A stretch of DNA of 64,000 bases from Chloroflexota bacterium (GTDB lineage Bacteria > Chloroflexota > Anaerolineae > Caldilineales > Caldilineaceae), in NCBI GenBank assembly GCA_016861025.1, contig BOKO01000013.1:62001-126000 (forward strand). The letters run 5' to 3'. Both the position numbers and the translations under genes were made by a program. The notes beneath the pieces are model-generated. The model was not told the DNA's origin. It saw only the letters and a program-made list of their open reading frames with translations, and did no database searches. Of the stretch, positions 1-6,716 are shown one piece after another (positions within the stretch are counted from its first letter, which is position 1; each line of letters starts with the position of its first letter).

Positions 1-225
1 TTGACCACCGGGTGCAATCTGACCCCGTGGCAATATTTTTGCAACCTGTCATCGACAAGCTGCAGTACAAATAGTGTGTACGCTGACGGGGAAGGTAATT
101 GCCCGACAGGATACACGCTGACCTCAGCAGGGCTGCTGAGGCACACGTATTCCGCATATCCAACAAGCGAGTCATCTTGGGGATGTGCGTTTTCAGGCTC
201 GTCAACAATTCCGTGGGAAGGATGA
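1..225 (+). CDS. Shufflon cassette 1: alternative C-terminal segment of PilV-type pilus adhesin (5' truncated by window)
   Basis: The open frame enters from the left edge and stops at 223-225, 8 bases before the first sfx repeat in the window. The visible 74 residues are rich in Ser, Thr, Gly, Cys and Trp and end in a short aromatic tail (PWEG). They resemble the end of cassette 10 (LTPAGLL followed by PPWES), so cassettes 1 and 10 look like diverged relatives. The segment has no start of its own that matters. It would be expressed as the variable tip of PilV when joined in frame to the constant pilV part, presumably to the left. The TTG at position 1 is not a meaningful start. Confidence 0.75.
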   Translation: MTTGCNLTPWQYFCNLSSTSCSTNSVYADGEGNCPTGYTLTSAGLLRHTYSAYPTSESSWGCAFSGSSTIPWEG

Positions 226-233
226 CGGACTGC

Positions 234-254
234 CTTGCCAATCCGGTCTCTGGA
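234..254 (+). repeat. Shufflon recombination site sfx-1 (+)
   Basis: This copy of the sfx repeat (TGCCAATCCGGT then CTCTGG) is in + orientation. In the cassette frame it encodes Cys-Gln-Ser-Gly-Leu-Trp. It matches the R64 sfx pattern with the GCCAATC core. Confidence 0.9.
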
Positions 255-553
255 AATTGGCAAGCGGTGAAAGCGAAACTGGAGTAGCAGGGATCTTCTA
301 TCCACTACGAAACAAATCCGCAAGTTGTTACACCGGCCATCTATGGACGTACACAATGATTGATTCGAGCGGAAAAGTGTACGTTAAGGGGAGCCACAGC
401 GCATGGGTATTGGCGACAATTTCAGCGGGAAGCTCTGTTGCTGGGACAGTGGCGGGCCCCGGTGTTTCTGCATCCGTTACGGTCACACAGACCGGAATGA
501 CTTCTATTGATATGCACGGGCATTCTTGCTCTGCAAGTTTTGGTTGGAGTTAG
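236..553 (+). CDS. Shufflon cassette 2: alternative PilV C-terminal segment
   Basis: The frame starts in the sfx repeat (Cys-Gln-Ser-Gly-Leu-Trp-Lys) and continues through LASGESETG to a stop at 551-553, immediately before the next sfx repeat. It is about 105 residues, Gly/Ser/Thr/Val rich, with several cysteines and an aromatic C-terminus (FGWS), as expected for a minor-pilin tip domain. It resembles cassette 8, which shares the pattern TG-x2-G-x2-YP-x-R-x-KS. It is expressed only when inversion places it next to the pilV constant region. The assignment rests on repeat boundaries and frame, not on similarity to a database sequence. Confidence 0.8.
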   Translation, partial: CQSGLWKLASGESETGVAGIFYPLRNKSASCYTGHLWTYTMIDSSGKVYVKGSHSAWVLATISAGSSVAGTVAGPGVSASVTVTQTGMTSIDMHGHSCSASFGWS

Positions 554-574
554 CTTGCCAATCCGGTCTCTGGA
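554..574 (+). repeat. Shufflon recombination site sfx-2 (+)
   Basis: Second + oriented sfx copy, identical to sfx-1 over TTGCCAATCCGGTCTCTGGA. It directly follows the stop codon of cassette 2. Confidence 0.9.
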
Positions 575-882
575 AAGGAGGGGGGGGAATTGGCCAGGAT
601 CAAACCTGGCAAAACGTATTAGCAAGCAGATTCGCTGGGGTGGATTACACAAACTCCACAGGAAAGCCAATTCAAGTGACAGTTTTCATTGGGTCAGGCG
701 CGCTTGCGTATTGCACAGCGTTGATGGTGGTCGATGGGATATCGATTTCCGGGTCAAATAGTGGTGGCGCTGGATACAGCCAACGCTGTTCGGTATCGGC
801 AATCATTCCACCAGGAAGCACTTATCGCATTACAGCTCTCACCGCAGGAAACCTCCTACATTCCTGGGTTGAGTTGCGATAA
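556..882 (+). CDS. Shufflon cassette 3: alternative PilV C-terminal segment
   Basis: The frame runs from the sfx Cys-Gln-Ser-Gly-Leu-Trp-Lys through a Gly run to a stop at 880-882. It is about 108 residues. The second half (IIPPGSTY, then SWVELR at the end) parallels cassette 5 (EVPPGGTY, then SWKELR), so these two belong to one cassette subfamily with a probable beta-rich receptor-binding fold. There is no independent translation signal. It is a silent cassette unless fused to pilV. Confidence 0.8.
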   Translation, partial: CQSGLWKGGGGIGQDQTWQNVLASRFAGVDYTNSTGKPIQVTVFIGSGALAYCTALMVVDGISISGSNSGGAGYSQRCSVSAIIPPGSTYRITALTAGNLLHSWVELR

Positions 883-888
883 GAGAGG

Positions 889-909
889 TTTGCCAATCCG
901 GTAGCTGGA
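889..909 (+). repeat. Shufflon recombination site sfx-3 (+)
   Basis: Third + oriented sfx copy, with the variable triplet AGC (TGCCAATCCGGTAGCTGG). It lies 6 bases after the cassette 3 stop. Confidence 0.9.
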
Positions 910-1256
910 AAATGGCTTCCGGCGGTGGGGGCACTGGCCTTCTTGGACACCTTAAGCCACTTGCAGGAATGGAGATAACTTGTGGATTCTGGAATGGTCC
1001 TACAGATAAAGGGGATGCCTACATACGTTTTGATGCGAGCGGAAATCCATGGACCCGAGTCACCTTCAATCTAGCAGGATGGATCAGGGACACAGGTTAT
1101 GTCAGTGGTTTTTCCGCAACCGCTACGACAGGTGGTGGTATGGGAACAGCCACATTTAGACCGGGCTCTCTACAGATTGAAGGTAGTTGGGCAAACTGGA
1201 ATTTTGGTTCGTCAGGCAGTTGTAGTAATTCTAATTGGCCGCTAGGATCAATCTAG
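891..1256 (+). CDS. Shufflon cassette 4: alternative PilV C-terminal segment
   Basis: The frame begins in sfx-3 (Cys-Gln-Ser-Gly-Ser-Trp-Lys-Met-Ala-Ser-Gly) and ends at 1254-1256, 5 bases before the disrupted sfx repeat. It is about 121 residues, Gly/Trp/Phe/Thr rich, with no close relative among the other cassettes seen here. Its downstream sfx repeat has been split by the integrated element at 1262-6129. Confidence 0.8.
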   Translation, partial: CQSGSWKMASGGGGTGLLGHLKPLAGMEITCGFWNGPTDKGDAYIRFDASGNPWTRVTFNLAGWIRDTGYVSGFSATATTGGGMGTATFRPGSLQIEGSWANWNFGSSGSCSNSNWPLGSI

Positions 1257-1260
1257 CCGT

Positions 1261-1280
1261 CTTGCCAATCGATTAGATGG
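1261..1280 (+). other. attL: left end of the integrated element, left half of a split sfx repeat
   Basis: The bases CTTGCCAATC (1261-1270) are the left half and core of an sfx repeat. The conserved right half (CCGGT...TGG) is missing and is replaced by GATTAGATGG. The 9-mer TTGCCAATC recurs at 6130-6138, where it is followed by an sfx right half. TAGATGG at 1274-1280 is the exact reverse complement of CCATCTA at 6122-6128. Joining the element ends would therefore give a symmetric attP around the core. Confidence 0.8.
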
Positions 1281-1332
1281 TATTTAGGCGCTATTAAGAA
1301 TCAACGACTTGCAATCGCTTGCCAATGGCAAA

Positions 1333-1373
1333 CCCCGTCTGAATCAGCGTAATCCAGCCTGTTTCAGACGGGG
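1333..1373 (+). repeat. Strong hairpin near the left end of the element
   Basis: CCCCGTCTGAA (1333-1343) and TTCAGACGGGG (1363-1373) are perfect 11-base inverted repeats around a 19-base loop. A partial core copy, CTTGCCAATGGCAA, lies just upstream at 1319-1332. It could be a terminator for the cassette side, a single-strand origin, or part of the recombination or packaging region. There is no T-tract to support a plain terminator. Confidence 0.5.
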
Positions 1374-1476
1374 CGCGTCACAATCTCGCCACACCCCTTT
1401 CCCTCTGGTTTCGCGGTTCTCGCCCCGGTGATAAGCTATGCACCCGTGCAGTGCATCAGTGCATCATGGATGAGTA

Positions 1477-1695
1477 GTGACGAATCGAGACAAGCTCGCG
1501 GCCTTGATCGAGCGGGCGAACATTACCCGCGCCGAGGCGGCGCAATACATCGCAGAGGAAACCAAGCGCCCTTGTAGCTGGCGAGCCGTGCAATCGTGGC
1601 TTGCCGATCCCGCTTTGCCAAGCGCCAGGGAATGTCCTGACTGGGCGATTGCAAACCTCACAACCAAGCTCAAGCGCCTCAAGATCATTACTTGA
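1477..1695 (+). CDS. Small putative DNA-binding (HTH) protein of the element
   Basis: A 72-residue protein with a GTG start at 1477. The N-terminal half (LAALIERANITRAEAAQYIA) reads like a helix-turn-helix, followed by a Trp-containing segment (WRAVQSWLADP). This pattern is seen in small regulators of phages and filamentous-phage-like elements. It is the first gene of the rightward element operon and is a candidate repressor or copy-number regulator. No specific family is claimed. Confidence 0.5.
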   Translation: MTNRDKLAALIERANITRAEAAQYIAEETKRPCSWRAVQSWLADPALPSARECPDWAIANLTTKLKRLKIIT

Positions 1696-1751
1696 CGATA
1701 TGCACCTGTGCATATAGGATGCCATTTCTAGGAACGTACTAGAAATGGCGC

Positions 1752-2426
1752 ATGAGACTTATTGGCAAATCCCCGAAGCAAGACCCAGCAAAGGCGACAA
1801 TCCACGATCTGGATGAGTTTCGCGGTCGCCGCATCTCTGGGAAAAAACGTGGTAGCACAGACCGGGCAAGGATGCCTTTGCGGTATGCCGTGGCCCTTGG
1901 TGTCATTGTGGGCCTTGCCTCCTACGTCTGGACAAACCACTACCCATCAAGCCCTGCTGCCCGTGCGCCGATTTACCCGGCCACTGTGGCACCTTTCACA
2001 GCGCCATTGCAGCAGCAAGCACCAACACCTATCGCACCGGCTCCTAGCGCCGTAATTGCTCAATCGTCGGATGTGCTGGAAGTGCGTGCGTCGTCGAACG
2101 GTTACATGACGGCGGGCTCGGTCAATGGCGTCCCTGTGTCGTTCATGGTGGATACCGGCGCATCTCACATTTCCCTTCCTGCGGCCCTTGCACAGCAGGC
2201 GGGCATTCGTTGCGAGAAGCAGGGGCAATCCTCAACTGCAAACGGCATTGTGTCTGCTTGTGCTGGCACTGCCTCCGAGGTGACATTCGGGCCATTCAGG
2301 CTGACCAATGTTTCCGTAACGATGATGCCAAACGCCCAAAACGCTTTGCTTGGCATGGATGCTCTAAGGCGCTTCACGATGACATGGCATGGCGACACGG
2401 TGCGAATTGCCGTGCCTGGGAAATAG
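1752..2426 (+). CDS. Membrane-anchored retropepsin-like aspartic protease (clan AA)
   Basis: A 224-residue protein. A charged N-terminus of about 40 residues is followed by one membrane segment (about residues 42-60, LRYAVALGVIVGLASYVW) and a Pro/Ala-rich linker. The C-terminal half carries the clan AA signature: FMVDTGASHISLP with the catalytic Asp in DTGAS, and later LLGMDALRRF, the usual second conserved segment. Bacterial clan AA proteases of this type (the TIGR02281-like group) are single-domain and work as dimers, probably on the periplasmic side. The substrate is unknown. Its presence on such a small mobile element is unusual cargo. Confidence 0.8.
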   Translation: MRLIGKSPKQDPAKATIHDLDEFRGRRISGKKRGSTDRARMPLRYAVALGVIVGLASYVWTNHYPSSPAARAPIYPATVAPFTAPLQQQAPTPIAPAPSAVIAQSSDVLEVRASSNGYMTAGSVNGVPVSFMVDTGASHISLPAALAQQAGIRCEKQGQSSTANGIVSACAGTASEVTFGPFRLTNVSVTMMPNAQNALLGMDALRRFTMTWHGDTVRIAVPGK

Positions 2427-2434
2427 GTGCGGCA

Positions 2435-2893
2435 ATGACGGCAGGTGATGATCGCGTGCTGGAACTGTGGCTGGATGGGAGAACGCTTGACGAAACCAGT
2501 GAAGCCCTTGGCAAGACTCCAACATCCATAGCCCATAAGCTCGTCCGCCTTGGACTATGCAACAGCCGGGAGGATGTGAATTCGGAAAACCTGCGCCGTG
2601 GCGGGAAATTGTCTGCCCGGTTGGAAACTGATGGCGACTACACCATCTATCTGATCCGCTCACCGATTACGAATGTGCCGATCTACGTCGGACAGTCCCA
2701 AAATTTCGACAAGCGGCGAAAGGCGCACATCAAGCGGTTTGAGCCGATGTTCGGGAAGGCCCCAATCATTGAAGAAATCGGGCGCGTCGGCACGTATCGC
2801 CACGCCAGAGACGAAGAAAGACGACAAATCGCCGCTTACGAGGGAATGGGATTTACCCTATTCAACGTTCAAGACCGCGAGGACTGCCAGTAA
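2435..2893 (+). CDS. GIY-YIG nuclease-like protein with N-terminal HTH
   Basis: A 152-residue protein with ATG at 2435, 9 bases after the protease gene stops. Residues 1-40 (DDRVLELWLDGRTLDETSEA, then KTPTSIAHKL) look like a helix-turn-helix of the SANT/GcrA kind. The middle has GDYTIYLI and IYVGQSQNFDKRRKAHIK, the first two blocks of the GIY-YIG fold with the conserved Tyr, Gly and Arg. A later Glu-rich helix could hold the metal ligand. The family cleaves DNA in homing, repair and mobile-element functions. Here it might act in element spread or replication. The longer upstream open frame overlaps the protease gene and is not favoured. Confidence 0.75.
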   Translation: MTAGDDRVLELWLDGRTLDETSEALGKTPTSIAHKLVRLGLCNSREDVNSENLRRGGKLSARLETDGDYTIYLIRSPITNVPIYVGQSQNFDKRRKAHIKRFEPMFGKAPIIEEIGRVGTYRHARDEERRQIAAYEGMGFTLFNVQDREDCQ

Positions 2894-2957
2894 CACCGAG
2901 CCTACAGATAAGCACGCAGCACACTGAAACCAAATCACCTCAACGAAAGGATGTTCC

Positions 2958-3284
2958 ATGCCACATGATCTTTTTCCCCTGCTTCACAATCGCATGAACC
3001 GCGAGAACCAAGTAACGCCCCAATTCATCGGGGAATTTGATGGTGTTGATTCTCTGCCGAAAGGCGGTTATCCGGCAGTCTACTTCTGGGTAGACAAGTC
3101 CATTGGCGGCAACATCCGCCTATCTTTCAATACGCCGCTTCTGGAAGACTGGTGCGTTGAGGAAGCGCGCCGCGCTGGCATCAATATCAGCATTGATGAT
3201 GAGTCCGTGAAACGCGCCATTGCCACACTTCAACAGGTTGCTACCCCGGCATTCCAGAGCATGTTATCGAAGCTCGGCGGGTAA
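2958..3284 (+). CDS. Unknown protein of the integrated element
   Basis: A 108-residue protein starting at ATG 2958, preceded by an AAGGA motif. It is mixed alpha/beta with no membrane segment and no motif I recognise. It reads as a soluble protein containing FIGEFDGVDSLPKGGYPAVY and ending in a short helix. It is the last gene of the first block of the element, before the non-coding stretch that precedes rep. A single-stranded-DNA-binding protein would fit this position in a filamentous-phage-like genome, but nothing in the sequence proves that. Confidence 0.6.
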   Translation: MPHDLFPLLHNRMNRENQVTPQFIGEFDGVDSLPKGGYPAVYFWVDKSIGGNIRLSFNTPLLEDWCVEEARRAGINISIDDESVKRAIATLQQVATPAFQSMLSKLGG

Positions 3285-3746
3285 TAACCGCATACCCCTC
3301 CTTGCAGACTATAGTCGGAATTCCTAGCGATACCGTTTCACCGCGCCATGCTGTGCCGAACCCCGCAGGGGCCGCGCCGTCGTCCGGCGCGGGGCACATG
3401 GCGTCGGCGCTCTGACCGTCGATCTGCGACGGTTTGCCTTTGACGTTTCAACGCTTCCGGCTTCCTGTTTCAACGAAACCGCGTTTAAGTACATCGGCAT
3501 CAAATAAGGCTTGACGCCGGTTTCCTGGCTCGTTATCTTCACCTCGTCACAGCTTCAACGATCACCCGCGACGAGTGCGGAATCAGCCGGGTCTAGCAGG
3601 CTTTAAGTAGCCGCAGACCAGAAGGCCCGCCAGCATCGCAACCCATTCCCCCGCCTGCCCAGCTTGGGCCTGTGCCTCTTCCCGATAACCGGCGAATGAG
3701 GCCATTGCTACGCGCATGCCTCTTCGCCCTTGCGAAAGGTACTGCG
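3285..3746. other. Non-coding stretch with two perfect hairpins; candidate replication origin of the element
   Basis: No convincing gene is seen in these 462 bases. Two hairpins stand out: CGCGCCG-TCGTC-CGGCGCG at 3373-3391 and ACCGTCG-ATCTG-CGACGGT at 3415-3433, both with perfect 7-base arms and 5-base loops. They lie upstream of an RstA/Rep_trans-type initiator, where a nick site or single-strand origin would be expected. The assignment is inferred from position and structure only. Confidence 0.45.
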
Positions 3747-4859
3747 ATGCGAACGATTCACGAGCAACAGAAAGACCGCGCCAACGCCGGAGGCCCGCAG
3801 CCGGTGGCCGGCGAGGACCGCACGGCGGCGGCAGCGGTCGCCTCCCGTGGAGTAACACGGGAGCAAACTACAGAGTTCCCCGATACAGGGGAGCACGTCA
3901 CAACCCGGCCAGGCTTGAACAGCAAAGCCGTTTTGATCCAGATTCCCCAAGCCTTGCGCGAAGCCTCGCCAGAGGCCGCGCATATCGACTGGCTGGCCTT
4001 CTCCATCAAGCTCCGCGACTGCTACACCCTGGACGCCCTCTATGCCGATCTCCAGCGGCTTTGCTCTGTCCGGGTGACTGCCGACCTTGACTATGGGTGG
4101 AACGGCTACACGCGCCGCGCCATGCTCGGCGAATACGGCATGGTGGCGTGGGGAGGCGAAGCACAGAAAGACACGGCCTATGTGAGCCTCAACGCCCACG
4201 GCTGCGCCTTGGTGCCTGACTGGCAAGCGGTGGCGACATGGGGCGAAGAACTCGGCGCGTCCATCCGTCGCGTCGATCTGGCCCATGACGACTTCACGGG
4301 CGCGGTGTGGAACATCGAAGCCCTGCGCGAAGCGTACCTGGGCGACGGCTTCACCGGGCGCGATGGCCGCAAGCCCATGTCCATGCTGATCGGCGATTGG
4401 GACAACGGCCACGCTGGGCGCACCTACCAAGTGGGAAGCCGCAAATCCGGCAAACTGCTGCGCGGCTACGAGAAGGGCAAACAGCTTGGCGATCCTGATA
4501 GCCCGTGGTTTCGCCTGGAGCTGGAACTGCTCGCCAAAAACCGCGTGATTCCGTGGGCCTGCCTCACGATCCCCGGCCAATACCTTGCCGGAGCCTATCC
4601 CTGCCTTTCTGGCCTCTCTGCCTGCCCGCTCAAGGTTCGCATCATGAACAAAGCCGCAGGCATCGAATACGACGCCATGCTGGCCCACATTCGGCGGCAG
4701 TACGGCCAGGCAATCAACCTGGTGATGAACGTCGAAGGTATGGACGGGAACCGCGCCATATCCAAGCTGGCACGCCAGGGATTCCCCCGGCGAATGATCC
4801 CCTATGCCTCTCTCCTGATCGCTCGCGGCGGCACCCATGAAGACGCTGACGCTAACTGA
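3747..4859 (+). CDS. Replication initiation protein, RstA/Rep_trans-like
   Basis: A 370-residue protein from ATG 3747, chosen because GAAAGG sits 7 bases upstream. An upstream in-frame extension to 3672 exists but lacks this. The features match the replication initiators of CTX-phi-like filamentous phages and related plasmids (RstA, Rep_trans family): HIDWLAFSIKL near the start, IRRVDLAHDDF in the middle, TYQVGSRKSGKLLRGYEKGK, and the hallmark PWFRLELELLAKNR. Such proteins nick and join one strand for rolling-circle replication. It overlaps the start of the downstream HTH gene by 23 bases, so the two are probably translated together. Confidence 0.85.
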   Translation: MRTIHEQQKDRANAGGPQPVAGEDRTAAAAVASRGVTREQTTEFPDTGEHVTTRPGLNSKAVLIQIPQALREASPEAAHIDWLAFSIKLRDCYTLDALYADLQRLCSVRVTADLDYGWNGYTRRAMLGEYGMVAWGGEAQKDTAYVSLNAHGCALVPDWQAVATWGEELGASIRRVDLAHDDFTGAVWNIEALREAYLGDGFTGRDGRKPMSMLIGDWDNGHAGRTYQVGSRKSGKLLRGYEKGKQLGDPDSPWFRLELELLAKNRVIPWACLTIPGQYLAGAYPCLSGLSACPLKVRIMNKAAGIEYDAMLAHIRRQYGQAINLVMNVEGMDGNRAISKLARQGFPRRMIPYASLLIARGGTHEDADAN

Positions 4860-5196
4860 GGCAGCGGCCTTCCTGAAACTTCACCCCGAAGAGTTACGCG
4901 CCCGCGCCAAGGCGGGCCAAATTCCAGGGGCGAAGGCGGGACGGCGCTGGGTATTCATCGAAGATGACCTTGCAAGCTATTTGCGTTCGCTCTATGCTCC
5001 GAACCGGCAAGCGTTGCAAGTGTCATCGAAAGGGATTTCGACATGGCACTTTTCAAACGCGGCAAGACGTGGTGGGTTGATTTCACTACGCCAGCAGGAG
5101 AGCGAGTTAGATGTACTGCTGAAACAACGGACAGGAACCAAGCCCAGGAATACCACGACAAGCTCAAGAGCGAAGCGTGGCGAGTCTTCAAGCTAG
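4837..5196 (+). CDS. Excisionase-like HTH protein
   Basis: The first 60 residues are a typical winged HTH_17/Xis-type domain: LTEAAAFLKLHPEELRARAK, then G-x-IPGAKAGRRWVFIEDDL. The frame runs on to 119 residues and overlaps the integrase gene by 154 bases, so the C-terminal half may be poorly constrained. Together with the integrase it forms the expected recombination module: the small DNA-bending factor controls excision against integration. It could also repress rep, whose 3' end it overlaps. Confidence 0.75.
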   Translation: MKTLTLTEAAAFLKLHPEELRARAKAGQIPGAKAGRRWVFIEDDLASYLRSLYAPNRQALQVSSKGISTWHFSNAARRGGLISLRQQESELDVLLKQRTGTKPRNTTTSSRAKRGESSS

Positions 5197-6056
5197 GGGA
5201 TCGTCCAAACCATACGTGGGATGAGGCAGCTCACAGATGGTTGATGGAGAAGAAGCACCTTCGGTCGATCAAGAATACGCAGATTGTCATTGCCTGGTGG
5301 CATCAGTTCTTTCGGGGAATGCTGCTGCGAGACGTGACGCGGGAAGTGATTCAGGCGGCTTTGGATACCAAGGCCGGTCAGTGGAAGCCGGGAACGGTCA
5401 AGCGCAATCTTGAAATTCTCGGTGCCATCCTGAACCGCGCTGCGCGTGAATGGGAATGGCTCGATCATGTTCCCCGGAAGCCGCAGTATCCGAAGGTGCA
5501 AAGGCGTGTTCGCTGGCTGACCCCAGCAGAGATGCAAAGGCTGTTGCAGCATTTGCCGGAAGCCACGGCAGAGATGGCACGCTTTGCATTGGCGACGGGG
5601 TTACGTCGAAACAACGTGCTTCGGCTTGAGTGGTCACAAGTCGATGCGGCGCGGCGAGTGTGCTGGATTTACGGCGACCAGGCCAAAGCGGGCAAGGATA
5701 TTCACGTATCCCTGAACGAAACGGCGCTGGCCGTGCTGGAACGGCAACGGGGGAAGCATCCCCGGTTCGTGTTTGTCGGGAAGCGCGGCAAGCCCCAGAC
5801 GCAGATTTACGCGGAGGGCTGGAAGGCGGCACTGGAAGCGGCGGGAATTGAAAACTTCCGCTGGCATGACTTGCGCCATACCTGGGCCTCTTGGTTGGCG
5901 CAGGAGGGAACACCCCTCCATGTGTTGCAGGAGATGGGCGGATGGGCTGACTATGGAATGGTGCTGCGCTATGCACACCTGACCCCGGAACGCTTCGCTG
6001 CTCATGCGTCGGTGGTGGATCAGAAGATGAATGCCACGTTTGCGGCACAAGCGTAA
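5043..6056 (+). CDS. Tyrosine integrase of the element, targeting the shufflon sfx core
   Basis: A 337-residue phage-type integrase. The catalytic set is visible: Arg in TGLRRNNVL (about 188), His and Arg in WHDLRHTWASW (275 and 278), His/Trp region GGWADY, and the nucleophile Tyr310 in LRYAHLT. The N-terminal arm (FKRGKTWWVDF) is an AP2-like arm-binding fold. An AAAGGGAT ribosome site precedes ATG 5043. The gene ends 73 bases before attR and points at it, as integrases usually do. From the junctions I infer that it exchanges strands within TTGCCAATC, the same core that Rci uses. Confidence 0.9.
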   Translation: MALFKRGKTWWVDFTTPAGERVRCTAETTDRNQAQEYHDKLKSEAWRVFKLGDRPNHTWDEAAHRWLMEKKHLRSIKNTQIVIAWWHQFFRGMLLRDVTREVIQAALDTKAGQWKPGTVKRNLEILGAILNRAAREWEWLDHVPRKPQYPKVQRRVRWLTPAEMQRLLQHLPEATAEMARFALATGLRRNNVLRLEWSQVDAARRVCWIYGDQAKAGKDIHVSLNETALAVLERQRGKHPRFVFVGKRGKPQTQIYAEGWKAALEAAGIENFRWHDLRHTWASWLAQEGTPLHVLQEMGGWADYGMVLRYAHLTPERFAAHASVVDQKMNATFAAQA

Positions 6057-6121
6057 TCGTGGCACACCGCAGACCCTTGTAACTCATTGAAGGAACGCAG
6101 GAAAAAGCGGCGTCGATTTAT

Positions 6122-6141
6122 CCATCTAGTTGCCAATCCGG
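6122..6141 (+). other. attR: right end of the element and regenerated sfx right half
   Basis: CCATCTA (6122-6128) and G precede the core TTGCCAATC (6130-6138), followed by CGG of an sfx right half (full right half CCGGGGTGTGG to 6148). The first seven bases are the reverse complement of 1274-1280 at the other end. The right half differs from the sfx consensus by G instead of T after CCGG. Confidence 0.8.
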
Positions 6142-6427
6142 GGTGTGGGGGGCAATGCTGCCGAAGCGCTTCTGGAGCGCACCGGGGCGAAGTCCCGGAA
6201 TTACCTACACGAATACTCTTTCACATCCAATCTACGTTTCAATTTTTGGGTACCCGGTTGCGGGTGGTTGGGCATATTTGTACGTGAACGGAAATTTCAT
6301 TGCTGCTGATTCTGGAAGCGCCTTTGTTATGACTTCGTTGGCAGCCGAGGTTCCTCCGGGTGGGACCTACCTGCTTACATGCAACTGTGGTGCGTATGTG
6401 ATTACGTCATGGAAGGAGTTGCGCTGA
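6131..6427 (+). CDS. Shufflon cassette 5: alternative PilV C-terminal segment
   Basis: The frame starts in the sfx-like right junction (Cys-Gln-Ser-Gly-Val-Trp-Gly) and stops at 6425-6427. It is about 98 residues and related to cassette 3 (PPGGTY and the terminal SWKELR). The integrated element separates it from cassette 4. While the element is present, Rci could still use the regenerated site if the altered left arm is tolerated. Confidence 0.75.
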   Translation, partial: CQSGVWGAMLPKRFWSAPGRSPGITYTNTLSHPIYVSIFGYPVAGGWAYLYVNGNFIAADSGSAFVMTSLAAEVPPGGTYLLTCNCGAYVITSWKELR

Positions 6428-6428
6428 G

Positions 6429-6449
6429 CTTGCCAATCCGGTAGCTGGA
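6429..6449 (+). repeat. Shufflon recombination site sfx-5 (+)
   Basis: This + oriented sfx copy with the variable triplet AGC (TGCCAATCCGGTAGCTGG) directly follows the stop of cassette 5. It is the rightmost + oriented copy and faces sfx-6 across a two-headed segment. Confidence 0.9.
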
Positions 6450-6685
6450 GATCAATCGGTCAGGGGACCATTCAGACTACTTCTGGCGCGGCAGGAACGT
6501 TCTGTCCGCCAAACTCCTACTGCAATCGCGGAAACGGTGTTTATCCCGCGCTCTGTATGTCTTCAAGCTTCGGCGGGTCGTGTAGAGCGATGCAAATCAT
6601 GTACAACTATTTAGGGCTTGGATACTCAGGATTTTGCAACACCAATTGGTACTGGTGTGATCAAGGCATTCTTTGGTTAAACTGA
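6431..6685 (+). CDS. Shufflon cassette 6: alternative PilV C-terminal segment (no start codon of its own)
   Basis: From the sfx codons (Cys-Gln-Ser-Gly-Ser-Trp-Arg-Ser-Ile-Gly) the frame is open for 84 residues to TGA at 6683-6685. It is very Cys/Asn/Tyr/Trp rich (for example TNWYWCDQGILWLN at the end). It has no plausible initiation codon, so gene callers will miss it. It makes sense only as an invertible PilV tail. It lies tail to tail with cassette 7 between two inverted sfx sites, the classic two-headed shufflon segment. Confidence 0.75.
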   Translation, partial: CQSGSWRSIGQGTIQTTSGAAGTFCPPNSYCNRGNGVYPALCMSSSFGGSCRAMQIMYNYLGLGYSGFCNTNWYWCDQGILWLN

Positions 6686-6716
6686 GAAAGGATTGAGGCC
6701 TTGGTTGAGAGAATTC

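Larger units (their letters stand above)
1262..6129 (+). mobile_element. Integrated mobile element (about 4.87 kb) in a shufflon sfx site, with RstA-like Rep and tyrosine integrase
   Basis: The element lies between direct copies of TTGCCAATC (1262-1270 and 6130-6138). Removing it restores a complete sfx-like site, CTTGCCAATCCGGGGTGTGG, between cassettes 4 and 5. Contents in order: small HTH protein, retropepsin-like protein, GIY-YIG protein, unknown protein, a hairpin-rich non-coding stretch, an RstA/Rep_trans replication protein, an excisionase-like HTH and a tyrosine integrase next to attR. The set suggests a small integrative plasmid or a satellite related to filamentous phages. No Zot, coat or adsorption gene is present, so it is not a complete inovirus. 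No IS-type transposase or terminal inverted repeats are seen. Confidence 0.8.

Noticed and set aside
3708..4838. Long antisense reading frame opposite the Rep gene
   Set aside because: It is a high-GC shadow frame. The + frame has clear Rep_trans motifs and a good ribosome site.
1262..6129. Complete integrated filamentous phage
   Set aside because: Only the RstA-like replication protein fits. No Zot/pI, pIII, pVIII or secretion gene is present in the 4.87 kb.
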